Source of the DNA: Janibacter limosus
Lineage (GTDB): Bacteria > Actinomycetota > Actinomycetes > Actinomycetales > Dermatophilaceae
Direction of reading: 5' to 3'
Assembly (NCBI RefSeq): GCF_004295485.1
Contig: NZ_CP036164.1
Location: forward strand, 2,542,001-2,606,000
Length of the DNA stretch: 64,000 bases
The notes below the pieces were generated by a model. It did no database searches. It had not been told where the DNA came from and saw only the letters and a list, made by a program, of their open reading frames with translations. Shown one piece after another: positions 1 through 13,324 of this stretch. Made by a program: the position numbers and the translations under genes. Within the stretch, counting starts at the first letter, position 1. Every line of letters starts with the position of its first letter.

Positions 1-77
1 AGGTCCGTCAGGACGTCCTGTGCCACTCGTTATCTCATCTCGCTCGTTGCGGTCGTGTCTGCCCGGGAGGGCGGTGG

Positions 78-109
78 GGTCGGGGCCACCGCGGATGGCG
101 GCCCCGACC
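78..109 (-). other. Hairpin in the gap after rpsG
   Basis: Ten-base inverted repeat, GGTCGGGGCC against GGCCCCGACC, just past the rpsG stop codon. There is no T-tract, so it is more likely an intercistronic processing or stability element than a full terminator. In actinobacteria fusA normally follows rpsG and would lie beyond the left edge. Nothing else is visible in bases 1-77. Confidence 0.45.
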
Positions 110-114
110 TGCTG

Positions 115-585
115 TCACCAGCGGTAGTGCGCGAAGGCCTTGTTGGACTCGGCCATCTTGTGCGTGTCCTCGCGACGCTTGACCGCGGCACCGAGGCCGT
201 TGCTCGCGTCGAGGATCTCGTTCATGAGGCGCTCGGTCATCGTCTTCTCACGACGCTGACGCGAGTACCCGACGAGCCAGCGCAGCGACAGGGTCGTGGC
301 GCGGCCCGGCTTGACCTCGATCGGCACCTGGTAGGTCGCGCCACCGACACGGCGGGACTTGACCTCCAGGGACGGGCGGACGTTGTCCAGGGCGCGCTTG
401 AGCGTCTGGACGGGGTCGGTGCCGGTCTTCTCACGGACACCCTCGAGGGCGTCGTAGACGATGGCCTCGGCGATGGACTTCTTGCCATCGAGGAGGATCT
501 TGTTGACCAGCTGGGTCACCAGCGGGGACTGGTAGACCGGGTCGATGACGAGCGGCCGCTTCGGGGCGGGACCCTTGCGAGGCAT
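115..585 (-). CDS. rpsG: 30S ribosomal protein S7
   Basis: S7 nucleates assembly of the 30S head and contacts 16S rRNA and E-site tRNA. The 156-residue product has the usual family length, begins [11 protein letters not shown] and ends AHYRW, and shows the conserved stretches around [19 protein letters not shown] and [11 protein letters not shown]. The ATG at 585 shares one base with the TAA stop of rpsL (TAATG), which points to translational coupling in the str operon. A short gap with a hairpin follows, where fusA would be expected off the window edge. Identification is by recognised sequence and is secure. Confidence 0.98.
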   Translation of the reverse strand: MPRKGPAPKRPLVIDPVYQSPLVTQLVNKILLDGKKSIAEAIVYDALEGVREKTGTDPVQTLKRALDNVRPSLEVKSRRVGGATYQVPIEVKPGRATTLSLRWLVGYSRQRREKTMTERLMNEILDASNGLGAAVKRREDTHKMAESNKAFAHYRW

Positions 586-959
586 TACTTCTTCTCCTTC
601 TTGGCGCCGTAACGGCTGCGGGCCTGCTGACGACCCTTGACACCCTGGGTGTCGAGGGACCCGCGGACGATCTTGTAACGGACACCGGGGAGGTCCTTCA
701 CTCGGCCACCGCGCACGAGCACGATGGAGTGCTCCTGCAGGTTGTGACCGACGCCCGGGATGTAGGCGGTGACCTCGATGCCGCTCGTCAGGCGCACGCG
801 GGCGACCTTACGAAGGGCGGAGTTCGGCTTCTTGGGGGTGGTGGTGTACACACGCGTGCACACTCCACGGCGCTGCGGCGAGCCCTTGAGGGCAGGCGTG
901 GCGGCCTTGGACGGCTTGTCCTGCCGGCCCTTGCGCACCAGCTGGTTGATGGTAGGCAA
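585..959 (-). CDS. rpsL: 30S ribosomal protein S12
   Basis: S12 sits at the decoding centre of the 30S subunit and influences accuracy. I place the start at a TTG (959) because it gives [11 protein letters not shown] and exactly 124 residues, the family length; GGAG lies 8 bases upstream. The frame stays open further upstream but that sequence is not S12-like. Both streptomycin-relevant lysines are wild type, in [13 protein letters not shown] and in [12 protein letters not shown], so no S12-based streptomycin resistance is predicted. It is the first gene of the rpsL-rpsG operon; a candidate promoter lies about 240 bases upstream. Confidence 0.97.
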   Translation of the reverse strand: MPTINQLVRKGRQDKPSKAATPALKGSPQRRGVCTRVYTTTPKKPNSALRKVARVRLTSGIEVTAYIPGVGHNLQEHSIVLVRGGRVKDLPGVRYKIVRGSLDTQGVKGRQQARSRYGAKKEKK

Positions 960-1196
960 CCTGTGTCTCCGTACGTCGTTGATGTTGTCTGCACCGGACG
1001 GGCGGACCCGACCGGTACTCCTTGGATGCCACCTGCGACCCCCGCACTCGGGCGTGTCGCTGGTGGTGCTCCCCCCTGCACTCCCCTGCGCGATCAACTG
1101 GATCGCGCCAAGGCGCCCGGCGAGAGGTGCGAGAACGGTCATCTGCGACCCTCCTCGACGCGCGTCACGGCACAGCCATGCCACGCACGCTGACCA

Positions 1197-1226
1197 ACGA
1201 TACCGGCGCGCCCCGCAGCGTCACAA
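1197..1226 (-). promoter_or_regulatory. Candidate rpsL promoter
   Basis: On the minus strand TTGTGA is followed after 18 bases by TATCGT. It lies in the 311-base gap (960-1270) between the GNAT gene and rpsL and would give a leader of roughly 230 bases. A 7-bp stem (1237-1255) just after the GNAT stop is the only other structure I see in this gap. Assigned from hexamer resemblance only. Confidence 0.35.
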
Positions 1227-1270
1227 ATCGGTATCCCCGGGCCCCTCCGGCCCGGTGGCGCGATCGGTCG

Positions 1271-1801
1271 TCAGACGATGCGGTCGAAGGCCTGCGCGTA
1301 CCTGAAGTCGCCGGCCATCTCGGGTCGCCAGGCGCGCAGGGTCAGCGCCTGGAAGTAGCGGTCCTCCCAGTCCCCCGGGGAGCCGATGCCCAGCCGGGAC
1401 GCCGGGACGAAGCCGAAGAACCCGTAGTACTCCGGGTCGCCGAGGAGCACGACGACGGGCTCGGCGGCCTGCTCGGCGCTGGCGACGACGGACATGACCA
1501 AGGCGGCACCGATGCCCTGCTGCTGGTGATCGGGTCGGACCGAGATCGGGCCGAGCCCCACCGACGGTGCACCGTCGAGGCTCGCGCGGCTGCAGACCAC
1601 GTGGCCGACGATCTCACCGTCGAGCTCGGCGACGAAGGTCAGCTCGTCGATGACCGAGCCGTCGGAGCGCAGGCCGCGGATCAACTCGCGCTCGACGGAC
1701 TCCCTTCGCCCCTGTGGAATGCCGAAGGCGGCGTCGTGCAGCTCCTGGGTCGCGCGCGCGTCGCGCGGGCTCTCCCGGCGGATGATCAGGTCGTCGCGCA
1801 T
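1271..1801 (-). CDS. GNAT family N-acetyltransferase (YhbS-like)
   Basis: Predicted acetyl-CoA-dependent N-acetyltransferase of 176 residues; the substrate cannot be told. The acetyl-CoA pyrophosphate-binding region is visible as SVRPDHQQQGIGAALV (about residues 92-107), preceded by the beta-4 strand GLGPI, and the C-terminal half has the YYGFFGFVPAS pattern of YhbS-type members. Its ATG overlaps the TGA of the small membrane protein upstream (TGATG at 1801-1803), so the two are probably one two-gene transcript. It ends 311 bases before rpsL and is unrelated to the str operon in function. Confidence 0.85.
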   Translation of the reverse strand: MRDDLIIRRESPRDARATQELHDAAFGIPQGRRESVERELIRGLRSDGSVIDELTFVAELDGEIVGHVVCSRASLDGAPSVGLGPISVRPDHQQQGIGAALVMSVVASAEQAAEPVVVLLGDPEYYGFFGFVPASRLGIGSPGDWEDRYFQALTLRAWRPEMAGDFRYAQAFDRIV

Positions 1802-2082
1802 CAGTACCGGTCCGTGATCCAGTGGCTGTTGCCACTCAGGAAGGCCCCGAGGTAGACCGCGGCCACCACGAGCAGGACGACGGTCACGATGGTGGCGTCG
1901 CTGCGGGAGCGCCGCGCGAAGGTGGTCACCGCGGCGGCCGCGAGGACCAGCGCCAGCAGCTTGGACACACCACCGGGCTTCAGCAGCAGCACCAGCGCCC
2001 CGACGGCCAGGACCGCGCCCAGCGTCCAGCGCGCCGCGGTGGCGCGCACCGACATCGGCTGGTCACGTTGGTCCCCGGTCAT
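1801..2082 (-). CDS. Small membrane protein, function unknown
   Basis: A 93-residue protein with two or three hydrophobic segments: WTLGAVLAVGALVLLL, LLALVLAAAAVTTFA and ATIVTVVLLVVAAVYLGAFL, followed by a short polar tail. I do not recognise the family. The start at 2082 (MTGDQRDQP) is chosen because GGGAGAGG stands 8 bases upstream; the next in-frame ATGs at 2100 and 2142 lack a ribosome site and the latter lies inside the HU terminator hairpin. The stop overlaps the GNAT start (TGATG), suggesting co-translation. Confidence 0.7.
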   Translation of the reverse strand: MTGDQRDQPMSVRATAARWTLGAVLAVGALVLLLKPGGVSKLLALVLAAAAVTTFARRSRSDATIVTVVLLVVAAVYLGAFLSGNSHWITDRY

Positions 2083-2121
2083 GGGCACATCCTCTCCCAT
2101 GGTTGCGCTCGTGCGTGCATG

Positions 2122-2164
2122 ACGAAGGGGGTCGGTCGCCATCGCGGCGACCGACCCCCTTCGT
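2122..2164 (-). terminator. Terminator after HU gene
   Basis: A perfect 19-bp stem, arms ACGAAGGGGGTCGGTCGCC and its complement, with loop ATCGC, begins 15 bases past the HU stop. The 3-prime arm ends in TTCGT rather than a run of T. Confidence 0.85.
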
Positions 2165-2178
2165 GCTGGTGCTGACGA

Positions 2179-2454
2179 TCAGCCCTTGGCCGCGGCCTTG
2201 AGGGCGCTGCCGGCGGACAGCTTGGCGGCGTAGCCACCGGGGATGGTCATCTCGGCGCCGGTCTGCGGGTTGCGGCCCTTGCGCTCGGCACGCTCGACGC
2301 GCTCGAGGCTGAAGAAACCGGGGACGGTGACCTTCTCGCCCTTGGCAACGTTGTCGGACAGGACCGCCTGGAGGGCAGTGATGACCTCGGACGCCGCGGA
2401 AGCGGACACACCGGCCTTCTCGGCGACGGCGCTGGCGAGCTCAGACTTGTTCAT
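2179..2454 (-). CDS. hup: HU family nucleoid DNA-binding protein
   Basis: A 91-residue HU protein that binds and bends DNA as a dimer. It starts MNKSELASAVAEKAG and has the beta-arm motif region GFFSLERVERAERKGRNPQTG. GGAG 6-10 bases upstream supports the ATG at 2454. It is the short form, lacking the Lys/Ala-rich C-terminal tail of mycobacterial HupB, so it resembles Streptomyces HupA. It is monocistronic, with its own upstream gap (2455-2633) and a strong terminator downstream. Confidence 0.95.
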   Translation of the reverse strand: MNKSELASAVAEKAGVSASAASEVITALQAVLSDNVAKGEKVTVPGFFSLERVERAERKGRNPQTGAEMTIPGGYAAKLSAGSALKAAAKG

Positions 2455-2635
2455 GTGGGATCTCCATCTGTGAAGTTCGTAGGTCGAACAAGGCCAATCA
2501 ACCACGAACACGGGGCCATCGTCGACTTGAACCTCGGCGTGTTTCCCTTGATTTTCCGGCGATCTTCGGCGTGCGGCCACCAAATTGACCACATCCGTCA
2601 CGTTGGCACCACCCGGCGATGTCGGAGCATGACGA

Positions 2636-2669
2636 AGGGGGTGCCACCGCGATCGCGGTGACACCCCCT
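2636..2669 (-). terminator. Terminator after rpoC
   Basis: A 15-bp stem with one mismatch and loop GATC lies just past the rpoC stop. It starts with the GACGAAGGGG sequence that recurs in other terminators of this window. Confidence 0.8.
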
Positions 2670-2682
2670 CGAGCGAGTCGGC

Positions 2683-6561
<3,879 letters not shown>

Positions 6562-6660
6562 GATGTGCTTCCTTCTCTCGTTCTCGAGGATGACTCGATA
6601 AGTTCTGTTGTCCGTGCGGCGGCGATGCGCCAGCACACGGACCGTGGGGAGGAGCGGACC

Positions 6661-6692
6661 GGGGGCTCGCGGGGCAGTGCCCGCGAGCCCCC
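6661..6692 (-). other. Hairpin between rpoB and rpoC
   Basis: Perfect 13-bp stem, GGGGGCTCGCGGG against CCCGCGAGCCCCC, with a 6-base loop, 7 bases after the rpoB stop. No T-tract follows, so read-through into rpoC is expected. A role in mRNA processing, stability or partial attenuation is inferred. Confidence 0.75.
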
Positions 6693-6699
6693 CGGACCG

Positions 6700-9600
6700 T
6701 TAGACCTCCTCGACGCTGCTCGGCTCGCGCCGGGACAGGTCGATGCCGAGCTCTTCCGCCGCGCGGAAGACATCGTCCTCGCTGTCGCGCATCTCGATGG
6801 TGCCGCCCTCGGAGTTGAGGACCTCCACGTTGAGGCAGAGGGACTGCATCTCCTTGATGAGCACCTTGAAGGACTCAGGGATGCCGGGCTCCGGGATGTT
6901 CTCGCCCTTGACGATGGCCTCGTAGACCTTGACGCGACCGGTCACGTCGTCGGACTTGATCGTCAGGAGCTCCTGGAGCGCGTAGGAGGCGCCGTAGGCC
7001 TCGAGGGCCCACACCTCCATCTCGCCGAAGCGCTGACCACCGAACTGGGCCTTACCACCGAGCGGCTGCTGGGTGATCATCGAGTACGGCCCGGTGCTGC
7101 GCGCGTGGATCTTGTCGTCCACGAGGTGGTGCAGCTTCAGGATGTACATGTAGCCGACGGACACCGGGGCCGGGTACGGGTCACCGGTGCGGCCGTCGAA
7201 GAGGTTGGCCTTGCCGGAGCGGTCGATCAGGCGGACACCGTCACGCGTGGGCGTCGTCGAGTCCAGCAGACCCGCGATCTCGTGCTCGTCGGCACCGTCG
7301 AAGACGGGGCTGGCGACACGAGTGTCGGCCGGAGCCTCACGCGCGTCCTGCGGGATCATCGCCGCCCAGTCAGGGTTGCCGTCGATCTTCCACCCGCGGC
7401 TGGCTGCCCAACCCAAGTGCAGCTCCATGATCTGGCCGATGTTCATTCGACCGGGGACACCGAGCGGGTTGAGGATGACGTCGACCGGCGTGCCGTCCTC
7501 CATGAAGGGCATGTCCTCGACCGGGAGGATCTTGGAGATGACGCCCTTGTTGCCGTGGCGGCCGGCAAGCTTGTCACCGTCGGTGATCTTGCGCTTGTTG
7601 GCCACGTAGACGCGGACGAGCTGGTTGACGCCCGGGGGCAGCTCATCGCCCTCGTCCTTGTCGAAGACCTTGACCGCGATGACGGTCCCGGTCTCGCCGT
7701 GGGGCACCTTCATCGACGTGTCGCGGACCTCGCGGGCCTTCTCACCGAAGATGGCGCGCAGCAGGCGCTCCTCCGGGGTCAGCTCGGTCTCGCCCTTGGG
7801 CGTGACCTTGCCGACGAGAAGGTCGCCGTCGCGGACCTCGGCGCCGATGCGGATGATCCCGCGCTCGTCGAGGTCCGCGAGGACCTCCTCGGAGACGTTG
7901 GGGATGTCCCGGGTGATCTCCTCCGGGCCGAGCTTGGTGTCGCGGGCGTCGACCTCGTGCTCCTCGATGTGGATCGAGGAGAGGACGTCGTCCTGCACCA
8001 GACGCTGGCTGAGGATGATCGCGTCCTCGTAGTTGTAGCCCTCCCACGGCATGAAGGCCACGAGCAGGTTGCGACCCAGCGCCATCTCGCCACCGTCGGT
8101 GGCGGGACCATCGGCGATGAGCTGACCGGCCTCGACACGCTGTCCCTCGGACACCATGACGCGCTGGTTGTAGCTGTTGCCCTGGTTGGACCGGGTGAAC
8201 TTCATCATCTTGTAGGTCTTGCTGCCGCCCTCGTCCTGCGTGACGGTGACGAGCTCGGCAGAGACCTCGGTGACGACGCCGGCCTTCTCGGCACGGACCA
8301 CGTCACCGGAGTCGAGCGCGGCGCGGTACTCCATGCCGGTGCCCACGTAGGGGGCCTCGGCCTGGACCAACGGCACGGCCTGACGCTGCATGTTGGCGCC
8401 CATGAGCGCACGGTTGGCGTCGTCGTGCTCGAGGAAGGGGATCATCGCCGTCGCGGCCGAGACCATCTGGCGCGGCGAGACGTCCATGTAGTCGACGTCC
8501 TCGGCGGGGATCTGGTCGACCTCGCCACCCTTGGTGCGGGCGAGGACGCGCTCCTCGGCGAAGTTGCCGTCGTCGAGCAGGACGGCGTTGGCCTGGGCGA
8601 CCACGACCTTGTCCTCCTCGTCCGCGGAGATGTAGTCGATGTCGTCGGTGACGCGACCGTCGACCACCTTGCGGTACGGGGTCTCGATGAAGCCGAAGGG
8701 GTTGATCCGCCCGTAGGACGCGAGCGAGCCGATCAGACCGATGTTGGGACCCTCAGGGGTCTCGATCGGGCACATGCGGCCGTAGTGCGACGGGTGGACG
8801 TCACGGACCTCCATCTGGGCGCGGTCACGGGAGATACCACCCGGGCCCAGCGCGTTGAGGCGACGCTTGTGCGTCAGCCCCGACAGAGGGTTGTTCTGGT
8901 CCATGAACTGCGACAGCTGGCTGGTGCCGAAGAACTCCTTGATGGAGGCGACGACCGGCCGGATGTTGATCAGGGTCTGCGGCGTGATGGCCTCGACGTC
9001 CTGGGTGGTCATCCGCTCGCGGACGACCCGCTCCATGCGGGAGAGCCCGGTGCGCACCTGGTTCTGGATGAGCTCGCCGACACTGCGCACCCGGCGGTTG
9101 CCGAAGTGGTCGATGTCGTCGGTCTCGACCGGCACCTCGAAGGGCTCGCCGTCACGCACACCCGGCAGGGTGCGCTGGTCGGCGTGCAGCGCGACCAGGT
9201 ACTTGAGGGTCGCGACGATGTCCTCGAGCGTGAGCACGGAGGAGCTGAGGTCGGCCTCGAGGCCCAGCTTGCGGTTGACCTTGTAGCGACCGACCTTGGC
9301 CAGGTCGTAGCGCTTGGGGTTGAAGTAGAGGTTGTCGAGCAGGTTCTGCGCGGCCTCACGCGTCGGCGGCTCGCCGGGGCGCAGCTTGCGGTAGATGTCG
9401 AGCAGCGCGGCGTCCTGGTCCTCGACCGTGTCCTTCTCGAGGGTGGCGCGCATCGAGTCGTACTCGCCGAACTCCTCGAGGATCTCGGCGGTTGTCATGC
9501 CCAGCGCCTTGAGCAGGACGGTGACCGACTGCTTGCGCTTGCGGTCGACGCGCACGCCGACGAGGTCGCGCTTGTCGACCTCGAACTCGAGCCACGCACC

Positions 9601-10182
9601 GCGGCTCGGGATGACCTTGGTCGAGTAGATGTCCTTGTCGGACGTCTTGTCGGCGCTGCGCTCGAAGTAGACGCCCGGGCTGCGGACGAGCTGCGAGACG
9701 ACGACGCGCTCGGTGCCGTTGATGATGAAGGTGCCGCGCTCGGTCATGAGCGGGAAGTCGCCCATGAAGACCGTCTGGCTCTTGATCTCGCCGGTCTCGG
9801 CGTTCATGAACTCGGCCGTGACGAAGAGGGGCGCGGAGTAGGTCTGGTCCCGCTCCTTGCACTCGTCGACGGAGTACTTGGGCTCTTCGAAGCGGCTCTC
9901 CCTGAAGGAGAGGCTCATCGAGCCGGAGAAGTCCTCGATGGGGGAGATCTCCTCGAAGATCTCCTCCAGTCCAGGACGCTCGGGGACGTCACGTCGACCG
10001 GCATCCAGAGCAGCGGCTACGCGCTCCTGCCACTTCTCGTTTCCGAGGAGCCAGTCAAAGCTCTCGGTCTGCAAGGCCAGGAGGTCGGGGACCTCCAGAG
10101 GCTCGCGGATCTTCGCGAAGGACAGACGGCCAGAAGCCGTCCGTGCGGTGGACATCGGGGAAGCGGTGCGCGAGGCAGCCAA
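6700..10182 (-). CDS. rpoB: DNA-directed RNA polymerase subunit beta
   Basis: Second-largest RNA polymerase subunit, 1160 residues. The TTG at 10182 is chosen because it gives the actinobacterial start [18 protein letters not shown] and has GGAAGGA 6-8 bases upstream; upstream in-frame codons are not RpoB-like. Conserved blocks include [12 protein letters not shown], the rifampicin region [39 protein letters not shown] and the C-terminal [20 protein letters not shown]. In the rifampicin region all residues are the sensitive type except Asn443, where Ser (Ser531 in E. coli numbering) is usual; the codon is AAC at 8856-8854. It leads the rpoB-rpoC operon, with a candidate promoter about 150 bases upstream. 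Confidence 0.98.
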   Translation of the reverse strand: MAASRTASPMSTARTASGRLSFAKIREPLEVPDLLALQTESFDWLLGNEKWQERVAAALDAGRRDVPERPGLEEIFEEISPIEDFSGSMSLSFRESRFEEPKYSVDECKERDQTYSAPLFVTAEFMNAETGEIKSQTVFMGDFPLMTERGTFIINGTERVVVSQLVRSPGVYFERSADKTSDKDIYSTKVIPSRGAWLEFEVDKRDLVGVRVDRKRKQSVTVLLKALGMTTAEILEEFGEYDSMRATLEKDTVEDQDAALLDIYRKLRPGEPPTREAAQNLLDNLYFNPKRYDLAKVGRYKVNRKLGLEADLSSSVLTLEDIVATLKYLVALHADQRTLPGVRDGEPFEVPVETDDIDHFGNRRVRSVGELIQNQVRTGLSRMERVVRERMTTQDVEAITPQTLINIRPVVASIKEFFGTSQLSQFMDQNNPLSGLTHKRRLNALGPGGISRDRAQMEVRDVHPSHYGRMCPIETPEGPNIGLIGSLASYGRINPFGFIETPYRKVVDGRVTDDIDYISADEEDKVVVAQANAVLLDDGNFAEERVLARTKGGEVDQIPAEDVDYMDVSPRQMVSAATAMIPFLEHDDANRALMGANMQRQAVPLVQAEAPYVGTGMEYRAALDSGDVVRAEKAGVVTEVSAELVTVTQDEGGSKTYKMMKFTRSNQGNSYNQRVMVSEGQRVEAGQLIADGPATDGGEMALGRNLLVAFMPWEGYNYEDAIILSQRLVQDDVLSSIHIEEHEVDARDTKLGPEEITRDIPNVSEEVLADLDERGIIRIGAEVRDGDLLVGKVTPKGETELTPEERLLRAIFGEKAREVRDTSMKVPHGETGTVIAVKVFDKDEGDELPPGVNQLVRVYVANKRKITDGDKLAGRHGNKGVISKILPVEDMPFMEDGTPVDVILNPLGVPGRMNIGQIMELHLGWAASRGWKIDGNPDWAAMIPQDAREAPADTRVASPVFDGADEHEIAGLLDSTTPTRDGVRLIDRSGKANLFDGRTGDPYPAPVSVGYMYILKLHHLVDDKIHARSTGPYSMITQQPLGGKAQFGGQRFGEMEVWALEAYGASYALQELLTIKSDDVTGRVKVYEAIVKGENIPEPGIPESFKVLIKEMQSLCLNVEVLNSEGGTIEMRDSEDDVFRAAEELGIDLSRREPSSVEEV

Positions 10183-10328
10183 GGATGGATCCTTCCACGG
10201 GCCTTGAGGGTCGGGCGGCGCTGCGGGGCTCCCGGTCGCACTCCGACGGGCACTCAACACACCTCGGCACTGAGGGGATTCGAGCGATCAGACGGAGTCA
10301 CGGCAGGACTAAGGCAGCGCAAAGCGAC

Positions 10329-10359
10329 AGCATAGTCCCAGAAACACACAAGTGTCCAA
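10329..10359 (-). promoter_or_regulatory. Candidate rpoB promoter
   Basis: TTGGAC and TATGCT on the minus strand, separated by 19 bases, lie in the 358-base gap (10183-10540) between rpoB and the divergent phospholipase-like gene. The spacing is longer than ideal. I see no other structure in this gap. Confidence 0.35.
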
Positions 10360-10540
10360 CCCGGTCGGGCCGACGGCGCGACGGTGGTCAACGGCCCCTC
10401 GTCACGGGTGGTGACGGTGCCGGATCAATCGACGCCATGAGAATGGATCACGAGACGGACGACGTCAAGGCCCCCACTCGGCGGGTCGCAACCTCATCCG
10501 GCCCTGTGGACCTCCCTTCGTCTCGTCCTAGGGTGTGTCC

Positions 10541-11797
10541 ATGGAGATCCGTGCCGTCCGTCGCCGTCGTCGCCGCCGCGACGTCCGTCGCATGGTGCGT
10601 CGGACCGCCGCCGGTGCGCTGACCACCCAGCTGGCCACTGTCGCAGGGCTGCTCGTCTTCGACAGCGTGCGACGCAAGGACCGCCCCGACCGGGAGTTCC
10701 CCCACCGTCTCGGCGAGCCCGTGCCGGTCGACGGTGGCGAGGTGCGCATCTACACCTTCGGCGAGCACCTCTTCGAGGACATGCTCGCCGACATCGAGGC
10801 GGCGACCGATCGCATCTACTTCGAGACCTACATCTGGAAGGGCGACGCCGTGGGGCGACGCTTCCGCCAGGCGCTGGTCGACGCCCACGAGCGCGGTGTC
10901 GACGTCTACATCGTCTTCGACACCTTCGCCAACCTCGTCGTGCCCAAGGACTTCTACAAGGGCCTCCCGACGGGCATCCACGTCAGGCGCCACCCCCTCG
11001 TGACCGGTGGCGCGAAGTTCCTCTTCCCGAGCCACTGGGGCCGCAACCACCGCAAGCTGCTCGTCGTCGACCGCACGGCCGCCTACCTCGGCGGCTACAA
11101 CATCGGCCAGGACTACGCCAACCGCTGGCGGGACACCCATGCGCGCTACAGCGGCGACATGGTCGTCGAGCTGGAGAATGCCTTCGTCGACTACTGGAAC
11201 CACTACGGCGGCCGGCCCGCGCTCCCCCAGCCGGCCCGGCGCACCTGGAGCCGCGAGATGCGGGTGCACCGCAACCTGCCCGCCGACATGGTCTACCCGA
11301 TCCGCAACATGTACCTCGAGGCGATCGACCGCGCCGACACCCGCGTCTGGCTCACGACCGCCTACCTCATCCCCGACGACGCCTTCGTCCGCAGCCTCGT
11401 GCAGGCCGCGCAGCGCGGGGTCGACGTCCGGCTGATCGTCCCCCACTTCAGCAACCACATCGTCGCCGACTGGCTCAGCCGGGTGACCTACGAGCGCCTG
11501 CTGCAGGGAGGCGTGCGGCTGCTGCGCTTCGAGAACGCCATGGTGCACGCCAAGACCGCCACGATCGACGGCATCTGGTCGACGATCGGCACCGCCAACA
11601 TCGACCGGCTGAGCCTGGCCGGCAACTACGAGGTCAACATGGAGATCCTCGACGCCGACGTCGCCCGACGCATGGAGGAGATCTTCGACCTCGACTCCGG
11701 CAACTGCACCGAGCTGACGCTCGACGAGTGGACGCGGCGCCCGCTCGCCGCTCGCGTCTCCGAGGGGATTCTCTCCCCCTGGCGCCCGCTGCTGTAG
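10541..11797 (+). CDS. Phospholipase D / cardiolipin synthase family protein
   Basis: A 418-residue enzyme with two HKD motifs: HRKLLVVDRTAAYLGG and HAKTATIDGIWSTIG, each followed by the usual glycine/asparagine stretch. In this superfamily the two histidines form one active site that transfers phosphatidyl groups, so cardiolipin synthesis or phospholipid hydrolysis is likely. The N-terminus is very arginine-rich and then has a short hydrophobic stretch (TTQLATVAGLLVF) that may anchor it to the membrane. I chose ATG 10541, with AGGG 7 bases upstream, over the GTG two codons earlier. It stands alone between the divergent rpoB and a bidirectional terminator shared with rplL. Confidence 0.88.
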   Translation: MEIRAVRRRRRRRDVRRMVRRTAAGALTTQLATVAGLLVFDSVRRKDRPDREFPHRLGEPVPVDGGEVRIYTFGEHLFEDMLADIEAATDRIYFETYIWKGDAVGRRFRQALVDAHERGVDVYIVFDTFANLVVPKDFYKGLPTGIHVRRHPLVTGGAKFLFPSHWGRNHRKLLVVDRTAAYLGGYNIGQDYANRWRDTHARYSGDMVVELENAFVDYWNHYGGRPALPQPARRTWSREMRVHRNLPADMVYPIRNMYLEAIDRADTRVWLTTAYLIPDDAFVRSLVQAAQRGVDVRLIVPHFSNHIVADWLSRVTYERLLQGGVRLLRFENAMVHAKTATIDGIWSTIGTANIDRLSLAGNYEVNMEILDADVARRMEEIFDLDSGNCTELTLDEWTRRPLAARVSEGILSPWRPLL

Positions 11798-11855
11798 ACG
11801 GCCCTTCGAGACGGCGCTGGCGCGCCTCCTCAGGGCGCGTGAGAGGCCCGCACGA

Positions 11856-11895
11856 CGAAGGGCGGGTCGCACCGTGAGGTGCGACCCGCCCTTCG
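11856..11895. terminator. Bidirectional terminator between the phospholipase-like gene and rplL
   Basis: Perfect 18-bp stem (arm CGAAGGGCGGGTCGCACC) with a 4-base loop, lying between two converging genes. Both outer ends read CTTCG rather than T-runs. Confidence 0.85.
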
Positions 11896-11927
11896 GCAGA
11901 TCAGTGCCCGTCAGAGACGGGCGAAGA

Positions 11928-12314
11928 TCACTTGAGCTCGACGGTGGCGCCAGCGCCCTCGAGGGCCTCCTTGGCCTTCGAGGCAGCGTCCTTGTCGACC
12001 TTCTCGAGGACGGGCTTGGGGGCGCCGTCAACGAGGTCCTTGGCCTCCTTGAGACCGAGGCTCGTGAGCGCGCGGACCTCCTTGATGACCTGGATCTTCT
12101 TGTCGCCAGCGGCGGTCAGGATGACGTCGAACTCGTCCTGCTCCTCCTCGGCGGCGGCCTCGCCACCACCAGCGGCGGGGGCACCCGCGACGGCAACCGG
12201 GGCCGCGGCGGTGACCTCGAAGGTCTCCTCGAACTGCTTCACGAACTCGGAGAGCTCGATGAGGGTCATTTCCTTGAAGGCCTCAAGGAGCTCGTCGGTG
12301 CTGAGCTTCGCCAT
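11928..12314 (-). CDS. rplL: 50S ribosomal protein L7/L12
   Basis: Stalk protein of the 50S subunit that recruits translation GTPases; 128 residues. The order is classic: N-terminal dimerisation helix hairpin ([20 protein letters not shown]), Ala/Gly/Glu-rich flexible hinge (about residues 35-58), then the globular C-terminal domain with [23 protein letters not shown] 12314 has AAAGGACG upstream. It is the distal gene of the rplJ-rplL operon, 70 bases after rplJ. Confidence 0.98.
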   Translation of the reverse strand: MAKLSTDELLEAFKEMTLIELSEFVKQFEETFEVTAAAPVAVAGAPAAGGGEAAAEEEQDEFDVILTAAGDKKIQVIKEVRALTSLGLKEAKDLVDGAPKPVLEKVDKDAASKAKEALEGAGATVELK

Positions 12315-12384
12315 GATGGGCGTCCTTTCGCAAACGTTTGTGCCGTGAGTGGCGTGTGTGTACTGCGGTCCGAGGCGGGTTGCC

Positions 12385-12990
12385 TCAGGCCTCGTCGCCA
12401 CCCTCGGGGGTGGACTCGGTGGCGGGCGCGGCCTCGGCTGCGTCCTCCGGGGCGTCGGTCGAAACCGGGCCCTGCTCCTCGACCTTCGCGCGCAGCGCGT
12501 CGACGACGCGAGCCGTCTGCGCGAGCGGCGCGTTGAAGAGGTAAGCGGCCTGGGTGAGCTGAGCCTTCATGGCCCCAGCAAGCTTGCCCAGGAGAACCTC
12601 GCGCGACTCAAGCTTCGCGAGCTTCTCGATGTCCTCCGGCGTGAGCGGGTTCCCGTCCAGGAGCCCACCCTTGATCACCAGGAGGGGGTTGTCCTTGGCG
12701 AAGTCACGCAGACCCTTCGCGGCCTCGACGGGGTCGCCCTCGACGAAGGCGATCGCGTTGGGTCCGACGAGCTGGCCCTCGAAGGCGGACTCGACGCCCG
12801 CCTCCTTGGCAGCGCGCTCGGTCAGCGTGTTCTTCACCACGGAGTAGGTCGCGTTGCCACGGAGCTTGCTCCGCAGCTCTCCGAGCTGCGCCACGGTCAG
12901 ACCGCGGTACTCCGTGATCACGGCCGCGGTCGACGTGCGGAACTTGTCCGCCATGTCGGCAATAGCGGCGTCCTTCTCGGCGTTCGCCAT
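12385..12990 (-). CDS. rplJ: 50S ribosomal protein L10
   Basis: L10 anchors L7/L12 dimers to 23S rRNA and represses its own operon by binding the mRNA leader. The 201-residue product starts [19 protein letters not shown], with GGGAGG upstream, and contains [16 protein letters not shown] and [11 protein letters not shown]. The last 30 residues are an acidic Ala/Glu/Pro tail, longer than in E. coli but common in actinobacteria. An attenuator-like leader precedes it. Confidence 0.97.
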   Translation of the reverse strand: MANAEKDAAIADMADKFRTSTAAVITEYRGLTVAQLGELRSKLRGNATYSVVKNTLTERAAKEAGVESAFEGQLVGPNAIAFVEGDPVEAAKGLRDFAKDNPLLVIKGGLLDGNPLTPEDIEKLAKLESREVLLGKLAGAMKAQLTQAAYLFNAPLAQTARVVDALRAKVEEQGPVSTDAPEDAAEAAPATESTPEGGDEA

Positions 12991-13032
12991 GCGGGCCTCC
13001 CTTCTCGTGTGGTACCACCGGGGCCCGAGACG

Positions 13033-13064
13033 AAAAAGGGAGCCCCGCGCAGGCACGGGACTCC
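13033..13064 (-). promoter_or_regulatory. Attenuator-like hairpin in the L10 leader
   Basis: On the minus strand GGAGTCCCG pairs with CGGGGCTCC around an 8-base loop and is followed immediately by TTTTT. It lies 42 bases upstream of the rplJ start, where the autoregulatory L10 leader RNA is known in many bacteria. This is the only hairpin in the window with a clear T-run, so it looks like a conditional terminator. The rest of the 334-base gap (12991-13324) holds the rplA terminator and presumably the rplJ promoter, which I could not pinpoint. Confidence 0.65.
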
Positions 13065-13228
13065 GGGACGCCTCCACGAGGGGAAGCGTCGGTGTCAGTG
13101 TCCTGCGCTGGTCGCCCGCTCTCGCGGAACCTTCAGTCATCCCTGCGAGCAGTGATGACAACCGGCGGTCAATGGTCGTTGGTCAGCGTACGGCAGCCAC
13201 ACCTCGCCGACCAAATCGTGGACGACGA

Positions 13229-13263
13229 AGGGGGCTGCCCCCCTTCGCGGGAAGCAGCCCCCT
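13229..13263 (-). terminator. Terminator after rplA
   Basis: Arms AGGGGGCTGC and GCAGCCCCCT enclose a 15-base C-rich loop that can form an alternative inner stem. It lies between rplA and the rplJ leader. Confidence 0.7.
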
Positions 13264-13324
13264 CGGCCTCGAGATGCTTGCTGCGCAAGCTCCTCAGCCA
13301 GCGTGGTGCTGGGTGATCGTCAGA

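Noticed and set aside
960..1184. N-terminal extension of ribosomal protein S12
   Set aside because: The frame stays open upstream of 959, but the translation is not conserved and S12 has its exact family length from TTG 959.
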